DNA of 10,300 nucleotides. Origin: Eimeria necatrix. Lineage: Eukaryota; Apicomplexa; Conoidasida; Eucoccidiorida; Eimeriidae. The DNA lies in assembly GCF_000499385.1 (NCBI RefSeq), contig NW_013651972.1:1-10300 (forward strand), read 5' to 3'. How positions within the stretch are numbered: position 1 is the stretch's first letter; every line of letters starts with the position of its first letter. Positions 7,662 to 10,300 of the stretch are shown here, piece after piece. The notes beneath the pieces were generated by a model. It had not been told where the DNA came from. It saw only the letters and a program-made list of their open reading frames with translations, and did no database searches. The position numbers and the translations under genes were made by a program.

Positions 7662-8023
7662 GCCTAAGAGATGGAGGGCCGGCTCACTGCAGCACAGAAT
7701 GAAACTCTAGCGCAGTTTAGTGCCAACCGGAAAAGCTGCGAAATGCGCCCCATCTACTCGCGGAAGCCCCCTTGGGTCACTTGCTGCAGCAGCTGCAGCT
7801 GCTGCAGCTGCTGCTGCTGCTGCTGCTGCTGCGTCTGATGCTGCTGCTGGGGGACAGCCACAGCGCCGCTGAAACAATTACATTTTGCATACTTTGTCGC
7901 TTTCGCCTTTTCTACAGCAGTGACCTGCAGAAGACAAGCTGCTGCTGCTGCTGCTGCCCAGTGGCCCTTGGCTGCAGCAGCAGCAGCAGCAGCAGCAGCA
8001 AGGAAGGCTTCCGCATATTGCAT
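3069..8023 (-). CDS. Gln-rich coiled-coil protein, multi-exon (model)
   Basis: Unrecognised long coiled-coil protein. The hand-built model joins eight exons: 8023-7758, 7663-7492, 7443-5290, 5177-5109, 4961-4278, 4044-3994, 3731-3451 and 3357-3069. All junctions keep frame, giving about 1,321 residues. Introns are 48-262 bases with GT...AG ends. The unique segments between homopolymers are rich in Leu/Glu/Lys/Arg heptads, while Q, A and S runs come from CAG repeats read in three frames. No signal peptide, membrane segment or enzyme motif is seen. A structural or scaffold role is inference from coiled-coil content only. The central exons (7443-4242) are well supported and the ends are weak. 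The start may instead be ATG at 8061 (MNKQIAAEDPF), ATG at 7590 (MRLKARDSKC), or elsewhere. Without the last splices the frame stops at 4242. Confidence 0.55.
3388..3438 (-). repeat. Telomere-like repeats inside a predicted intron
   Basis: GGGTTTAGGGTTTA near 3390 and three more heptamers at 3420-3438 on the plus strand lie inside predicted intron 3450-3358 of the minus-strand gene, so the transcript would carry the AAACCCT form. Confidence 0.75.
3451..3731 (-). CDS. Seventh exon of the coiled-coil gene
   Basis: Acceptor gcattcgctgcag|GAG at phase 0, then EERALLLDVSNRLHFASLLR, poly-Ala, AAQLTQ with poly-Gln, VLGVQGTHTGP, poly-Ala and QSVKRLPSTAPAASLR. The first residues continue the heptad register of the micro-exon before it (L23 and L30 in joint numbering), which supports joining the two. 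It ends at the good donor GAGG|GTGAGG, phase 2. Without this splice the frame stops two codons later. An upstream ATG (3746) would allow a separate 99-codon reading, but the heptad continuity argues for an internal exon. Confidence 0.5.
3994..4044 (-). CDS. 17-codon micro-exon of the coiled-coil gene
   Basis: On the minus strand the pyrimidine-rich acceptor gttgtactattcag|GCC is followed by ALREEVNALRAAIEDLQ and the strong donor CAG|GTGAGC. Both ends are phase 0. The residues form a perfect 4-3 heptad (L2, V6, L9, I13, L16). The frame is open upstream to about 4140 (IELLRVAAAAAWQQ...), so the exon could be longer. The short form is preferred because only it matches the phase of the exon before. 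It lies beyond an intron (4277-4045) that contains telomere-like repeats. Confidence 0.5.
4217..4246 (-). repeat. Telomere-like repeats at the 3' edge of the second large exon
   Basis: Three TTTAGGG heptamers plus a degenerate copy on the plus strand. The minus-strand open frame runs straight into them and stops. In the splice model they sit in intron 4277-4045. Confidence 0.75.
4278..4961 (-). CDS. Second large exon of the coiled-coil gene (228 codons)
   Basis: Starts after gctgctgctgcag with EREIVQADDRLKRAESQLLL, then poly-Gln, a less regular Ser/Ala/Arg part, a long poly-Gln, and a clear coiled coil IEAQTAELDRYRRAFSTM, MRQHAEAMQQQHQLQLQRK and TESLVALQQQLQQL. It is taken to end at GCCGAA|GTAGGA. 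The open frame continues only 11 codons further, into AAACCCT repeats, and stops at 4242, so 4242 is the alternative end. Around 4870-4790 another frame reads SNEERLGDDLEPHQQQ, which is more protein-like than the frame used. A repeat-length error or real frame change there is possible. Confidence 0.65.
5109..5177 (-). CDS. 23-codon internal exon of the coiled-coil gene
   Basis: Bounded by an acceptor ggggctgcag|GCG and a donor AAG|GTGGGA, both phase 0, so it fits between its neighbours without a frame change. It encodes ALLRLQQDMHQQLEALSRQL plus SSK, whose Leu/Met spacing continues the coiled coil. Flanking sequence in the same frame is Cys/Val-rich upstream and Ser/Ala-homopolymeric downstream, as expected for introns (5289-5178 and 5108-4962). 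Retention of the second intron (147 bases, no stop) would also be in frame. Confidence 0.6.
5290..7443 (-). CDS. Main exon of the coiled-coil gene (718 codons)
   Basis: Largest and best-supported exon of the minus-strand gene. After a lead (VKKATAPKVQRLLLASL) and a long poly-Gln run come a Gln/Ser/Ala-rich part, then a coiled coil from about 6930 to 6250 with clear heptads: ETLQQRAHELSTLL, ALQQDFEANYRLFAEAAAEQ, ASEAEELRRSNSQL, LEQQLLQQ. Two copies of LEAAL lie about 25 residues apart, suggesting a small tandem duplication. A second helical part near 6050-5815 starts with an isolated CGEC and runs through ECERLQEEM and LLHEETAARMHAEAAL. A third, 5560-5290, contains SVVLLLLRQLDEG and IVLLAKAVEQRLRHLL. 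The exon ends at CAG|GTACGA. Past this point the same frame turns into poly-Cys, which marks the true boundary. Confidence 0.75.
7292..7362. repeat. Longest (CTG/CAG)n tract in the main exon
   Basis: About 70 bases of CTG on the plus strand with one TTG interruption, giving about 24 Gln in the minus-strand protein. Similar tracts lie at 4554-4604, 5221-5247, 5474-5507, 5593-5626 and 7067-7102, all in the same CTG-on-plus polarity except 5221-5247. Confidence 0.85.
7444..7496 (+). repeat. Telomere-like repeats, AAACCCT orientation
   Basis: Four to five tandem AAACCCT units with a degenerate end. They lie between the proposed second exon and the main exon of the minus-strand gene. On that strand the repeat supplies GTTTAG and TTTAG|G sequences that resemble splice ends. 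They may instead be the 5' untranslated or promoter side of the gene if the second exon is not real. Confidence 0.8.
7492..8023 (-). CDS. Candidate 5' exons of the coiled-coil gene
   Basis: Two exons. 8023-7758 starts ATG (MQYAEAFLAAA...), contains AVEKAKATKYAKCNCFSGAV and a poly-Gln, and ends CGA|GTAGAT. After a 94-base intron with a branch-like actaaac and a cctccatctcttag acceptor, 7663-7492 reads Ser-rich then MRLKARDSKCLQQDPRTNWQ and TAVALNQHLGLG. The frames join correctly. The next link, into the main exon, needs a weak GTTTAG donor and a 48-base intron made of telomere-like repeats. Evidence on the plus strand overlaps the first exon. An alternative 5' end starts at 8061 (MNKQIAAEDPFSACNMRKPS) and splices a 56-base intron into SGAVAV, also in frame. 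Confidence 0.33.
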
Positions 8024-8117
8024 GCGCTGAAGGGATCCTCTGCAGCAATTTGTTTGTTCATTTCATGACTAACACCTTTTGTGGCTTATTAAGGCTAATT
8101 TGTGCTCATCTCTTTAG

Positions 8118-8496
8118 GGCTGCGGTGGGTGTTGCTGCAGCAGCAGCAGCAGCAGCAGCCGTCGCCGCTGCTGCAGCAGCAGCAGCAGACAGCAAGCCGT
8201 ACAGCTTCACTGCAGCACTGGCCCTCGGCTCCTGTTTTGCTACTTATTTGAGCAGCAGCTCGTCTCCGCAGCAGCAGCAGCAGCGGCGGCTGCAGCAGCG
8301 ACAACTCCAGGACCAGTAAGTGTGGCAGCAGCACAAGCAGCAGCAGCAGCTCTTGCTGCTGCTGCTGCTGCTGCAACGAGCTGTTGAAGGCCTTTTCCCA
8401 GATGCTGCAGTCGTTAGCCGCAGCGCCCATCTGGGTACCCCACAGCCGTGGCCAAACTAGCAAATTCCGCAGCAGCAGCAGCAGCAGCAGCAGCAG

Positions 8497-8527
<31 letters not shown>

Positions 8528-8641
8528 AAAAAGGCAGGGGAGCCACTTGCTGCAACTCTGAAGGCAAATGCATCTTCTTCCACAGGACACCGCGGCCGTT
8601 GAGGGCGCAGGTAGGGGTTCTTTTGCTGCTGCTGCTGCTGC

Positions 8642-8674
<33 letters not shown>

Positions 8675-8798
8675 GTTTTGCTGCTTCTGCTGCTGCTTGT
8701 GGCTGCTGCTGCTGCAGCAAGGGTTTTGCTGCTGCGCGTCGATTATGTGTGAAGGTGATCCATACAAGAAACGCATGAGAACGGGCAAAGGATGGTAA
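8118..8798 (+). CDS. Unrecognised Cys-containing protein, 3' exons (5' end unresolved)
   Basis: Three exons are proposed. 8118-8315 follows gctcatctctttag and ends at CCA|GTAAGT (66 codons, phase 0), with Cys/Ser repeats, then AVQLHCSTGPRLLFCYLFEQ, poly-Ala and TTPGP. 8402-8610 follows ggccttttcccag and starts MLQSLAAAPIWVPHSRGQTS, with Ser/Gln repeats, and ends KCIFFHRTPRPLRAQ|GTAGGG. 8718-8798 follows ctgctgctgctgcag, encodes GFCCCASIMCEGDPYKKRMR then TGKGW, and stops TAA. Splice signals are strong and the unique peptides look genuine, with scattered Cys/His that might bind metal (inference). Problem: the middle exon is 209 bases, so its start and end are in different frames. A repeat-length error or a missed tiny intron is needed. 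No start codon is assigned. Confidence 0.5.
8611..8717 (+). other. Predicted intron composed largely of CTG repeats
   Basis: Bounded by CAG|GTAGGG and ctgctgctgctgcag|CAAGGG, 107 bases. The CTG run in the sense direction is half pyrimidine and ends in CTGCAG, so the repeat itself seems to supply the acceptor. Translation through it would give only Leu/Ala/Cys runs, while both flanks encode non-repetitive peptides. Confidence 0.5.
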
Positions 8799-8803
8799 GA
8801 CCC

Positions 8804-9190
8804 CAAACCCTAAACCCTAAACCCTAAACCCTAAACCCTAAACCCTAAACCCTTTCTTAGAGAATAATGAACCCTGATAACCCCTAGTAAACCCTCCAAA
8901 AACCCTAATGAACACTCCAAACCCTTTGTAAACCCTAGCAGACCCCGACATACTCTTTTATTTCTTGCTGGACCCTAAACCCTAAACCCTAATAGATGCA
9001 GCAAACCCGAACTCACCCCAGGAAACCCTAGTAAACCCTAGTAAACCCTAGTAAACCCTAATAAACCCTAGTAAACCCTAGCATGTCCTAGTAAACCCTA
9101 GTAAACCCTAGCATGTCCTAGTAAACCCTCTTAAACGCTAGACCCGAGGCCACCGTCGTAAACCCTATACCCTAAACCCTAAACCCTAAA
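8804..9190 (+). repeat. Telomere-like repeat block, AAACCCT orientation
   Basis: Begins six bases after the stop of the plus-strand gene with seven near-perfect heptamers (8804-8851), decays into variants such as GTAAACCCT and ATGAACACTCC, and ends with AAACCCT units at 9162-9190. Mixed unit lengths and substitutions show an old interstitial array. Nothing else is seen in this stretch. Confidence 0.85.
9021..9140 (+). repeat. Decamer array (GTAAACCCTA)n with 30-bp higher-order unit
   Basis: Twelve consecutive 10-base units with no insertion or deletion: mostly GTAAACCCTA, single GGAAACCCTA and ATAAACCCTA variants, two GCATGTCCTA units exactly 30 bases apart (9081 and 9111), and degenerate last units. 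The 10-base period differs from the 7-base telomere unit of the surrounding block. Confidence 0.85.
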
Positions 9191-9420
9191 TTGTGGTTTC
9201 GGAGTGCAGTCCGCAGCGCAAAGCCGAAGGACTCCCCTATAAACGATCTACGAAATAATTTCAAATTAATTGTTTTTATTTTGTTGGTTTTAATTTTGTT
9301 ATTTTTATTTATAAATGCATTTTAAATATTTAAATTTCTTTTTTTAATTTTTATATTTTCATCTTTGCTTCCATTTGCACATTACGTCGCTTTCGAGACT
9401 CCCCTCCTCGGCTCGCGCCT
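9191..9420. other. AT-rich spacer between opposed telomere-like blocks
   Basis: About 60 bases of mixed sequence are followed by A+T-rich DNA (9245-9365) with TTTAAATATTTAAA-like palindromes and T-runs, then a short GC-rich stretch. No gene is seen. It lies upstream of the XPB gene and may hold its promoter (inference). Confidence 0.5.
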
Positions 9421-9597
9421 TTAGGGTTTAGGGTTTAGGGTTTAGGGTTTAGGGTTTAGGGTGTAGGGTTTAGTGTCCATGGCACAATGTTTAGTGCTTG
9501 CCCTGTAGTGTTTCCTGTTCAGCATTTAATGTTTAGGGTTTAGGGTTTAGGGTTTAGGGTTTGGGGTTTAGGGTTTAGGGTTTAGGGTTTAGGGTTT
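9421..9597 (-). repeat. Telomere-like repeat block, TTTAGGG orientation
   Basis: Six heptamers at 9421-9464, a degenerate middle (9465-9530), then about nine heptamers at 9532-9596. Polarity is opposite to the block ending at 9190. It directly abuts the XPB exon, from which only a short pyrimidine-rich tail and TAG separate it. Confidence 0.85.
9479..9504 (+). CDS. ERCC3: Candidate first coding exon of the XPB gene
   Basis: ATGG context (tccATGGCA), encoding MAQCLVLA plus two bases of a codon, then the donor CT|GTAGTG. Splicing to the acceptor tttgttttgtgtag|G at 9609 keeps frame. The reason to look for such an exon is that the conserved XPB frame has no ATG between 9610 and 9969. The peptide is short and not conserved, so this is a guess that fits rather than a demonstrated exon. 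The intron would be 9505-9608, mostly TTTAGGG repeats. Confidence 0.3.
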
Positions 9598-9608
9598 GTT
9601 TTGTGTAG

Positions 9609-9700
9609 GAAGGGTTTGTGCGTGGCGGCGGGTGGCGGTGCTGCTGCTTCCCGCGCGAAGCCAGCTCCTCGGAAGAGCTGCGGCGCCGCAGCGGGCGAAG

Positions 9701-9744
<44 letters not shown>

Positions 9745-9987
9745 TTGCTGCAGCAGCTGACGCAGCTGCCGCTGACTGCGGACGCGCTGCACCTGCAGCA
9801 GCGGGGGCTGCGCGACTACCGGCTGCTGCAGCTGAAGAGCAGCAGCGAAGAAAGACCTCTTTGGGTTTGCTGCGATGGTTTTATTCTTTTGGAGCTTTTC
9901 CGCAGCAGCAGCAAACAAGCCAACGACTTTCTCGTCACTGTTGCGGAGCCTCTCTGCAGAAGCGACCTCATGCACGAGTTCCAGGTC

Positions 9988-10019
<32 letters not shown>

Positions 10020-10132
10020 GGAGGCTGCTGCTGCTGCGGAGGCTGCTGCGGAGGCTGCTGCGGAGGCTGCTGCGGAGGCTGCTGCGGAGGCTGCTGCTGC
10101 GGAGGCTGCTGCTGCGGAGGCTGCTGCTGCGG

Positions 10133-10163
<31 letters not shown>

Positions 10164-10195
10164 GGAGGTTGCTGCTGCGGAGGAGGCTGCTGCGG

Positions 10196-10241
<46 letters not shown>

Positions 10242-10300
10242 GGAGGCTGCTGCGGAGGCTGCTGCGGAGGTTGCTGCGGCGGAGGGGGAGGCGGGGGAGG
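9609..10300 (+). CDS. ERCC3: TFIIH DNA helicase/translocase subunit XPB (ERCC3/Ssl2), N-terminal part
   Basis: XPB is the 3'-5' DNA translocase of TFIIH. It opens promoters for RNA polymerase II and acts in nucleotide excision repair in the nucleus (established knowledge). The frame starts after gtgtag at 9609: a Gly/Ala/Lys-rich lead, poly-Ser (9700-9738), LLQQLTQLPLTADALHLQQR, then the family's conserved N-terminal block: RDYRLLQLK, ERPLWVCCDGFILLELF, KQANDFLVTVAEPLCRS and MHEF. RPLWV.xDG, DFLV..AEP.CR and HE[YF] are hallmarks of the XPB/Ssl2 N-terminal domain. ATPase motifs lie beyond the window. No in-frame ATG precedes the domain, so an upstream exon is required. After HEFQ the frame becomes Ala/Glu repeats to the edge. 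Either this is an insert, or an intron starts at CAG|GTCCCT (9985). Confidence 0.9.
9988..10300 (+). repeat. GCT/GCGGAG minisatellite following the XPB block
   Basis: Runs of GCT alternate with GCGGAG in units of 12 or 15 bases (GCTGCTGCGGAG and variants). All lengths are multiples of three, so the XPB frame stays open as poly-Ala with regular Glu to the window edge, ending GGG/GAG-rich. If spliced out it would be the start of an intron. On the minus strand it reads Pro-Pro-Gln-Gln, but nothing else supports a gene there. Confidence 0.85.

Noticed and set aside
7504..7710. Plus-strand 68-codon open frame MLIQCDSCLLPICPG...
   Set aside because: Looks partly protein-like but overlaps a minus-strand exon candidate with matching splice phases, and has no clear splice link to the plus-strand gene. 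Left out, though not excluded.
8414..8806. Minus-strand frames starting near the telomere-like block (MGSYHPLPVLMRF...)
   Set aside because: Antisense to the strong plus-strand terminal exon and otherwise poly-Ala/Ser.
9021..9140. CRISPR-like array
   Set aside because: Units are 10 bases with no spacers, and the context is eukaryotic with telomere-derived sequence.
8804..9597. A true chromosome end
   Set aside because: Arrays are degenerate, of both polarities, and followed by the XPB gene, so they are interstitial.
9589..9975. Minus-strand 128-codon open frame
   Set aside because: It is the antisense of the conserved XPB block, whose plus-strand match to the family is decisive.

Overview
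This window looks like nuclear DNA of a coccidian apicomplexan, most probably Eimeria. Two repeat classes dominate and together are characteristic of that genus (established knowledge). The first is (CAG/CTG)n, which runs through coding exons as poly-Gln, poly-Ala and poly-Ser. The second is telomere-type AAACCCT/TTTAGGG repeats scattered inside the sequence. Introns are short and spliceosomal, with no operons or ribosome binding sites. The genus call is inference, because no search could be run.

Layout. 1-2900 has no supported gene. It holds a (TGC)n tract, telomere-like blocks that switch strand near 420-440, AT-rich DNA, a perfect 68-bp inverted repeat around a TA-rich loop, about 0.9 kb of (TA)n, a TGCATGCA array and copies of a GGTGTACGTACACC palindrome. 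About 3069-8023 on the minus strand is one long intron-containing gene. My eight-exon model is in phase throughout and gives about 1,321 residues of Gln-rich coiled coil. About 8118-8798 on the plus strand is the 3' part of an unrecognised Cys-containing gene. 8804-9600 is telomere-like DNA in opposed orientations around an AT-rich core, including an array locked to a 10-bp period. From about 9609 (perhaps 9479) to the right edge lies the N-terminal part of the TFIIH helicase XPB/ERCC3. It leads into a GCT/GCGGAG minisatellite that is either an Ala/Glu insert or an intron.

The genes do not form a pathway. The common theme is repeat DNA in and around genes. CAG repeats lengthen exons in three amino-acid flavours set by reading frame, and telomere-type blocks lie between genes and inside several predicted introns. 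The minus-strand gene and the plus-strand gene beside it are divergent, and the evidence between about 7740 and 8117 conflicts between strands. Exon models were read by eye from splice motifs and phase and need RNA evidence. The XPB assignment is the only confident functional call.
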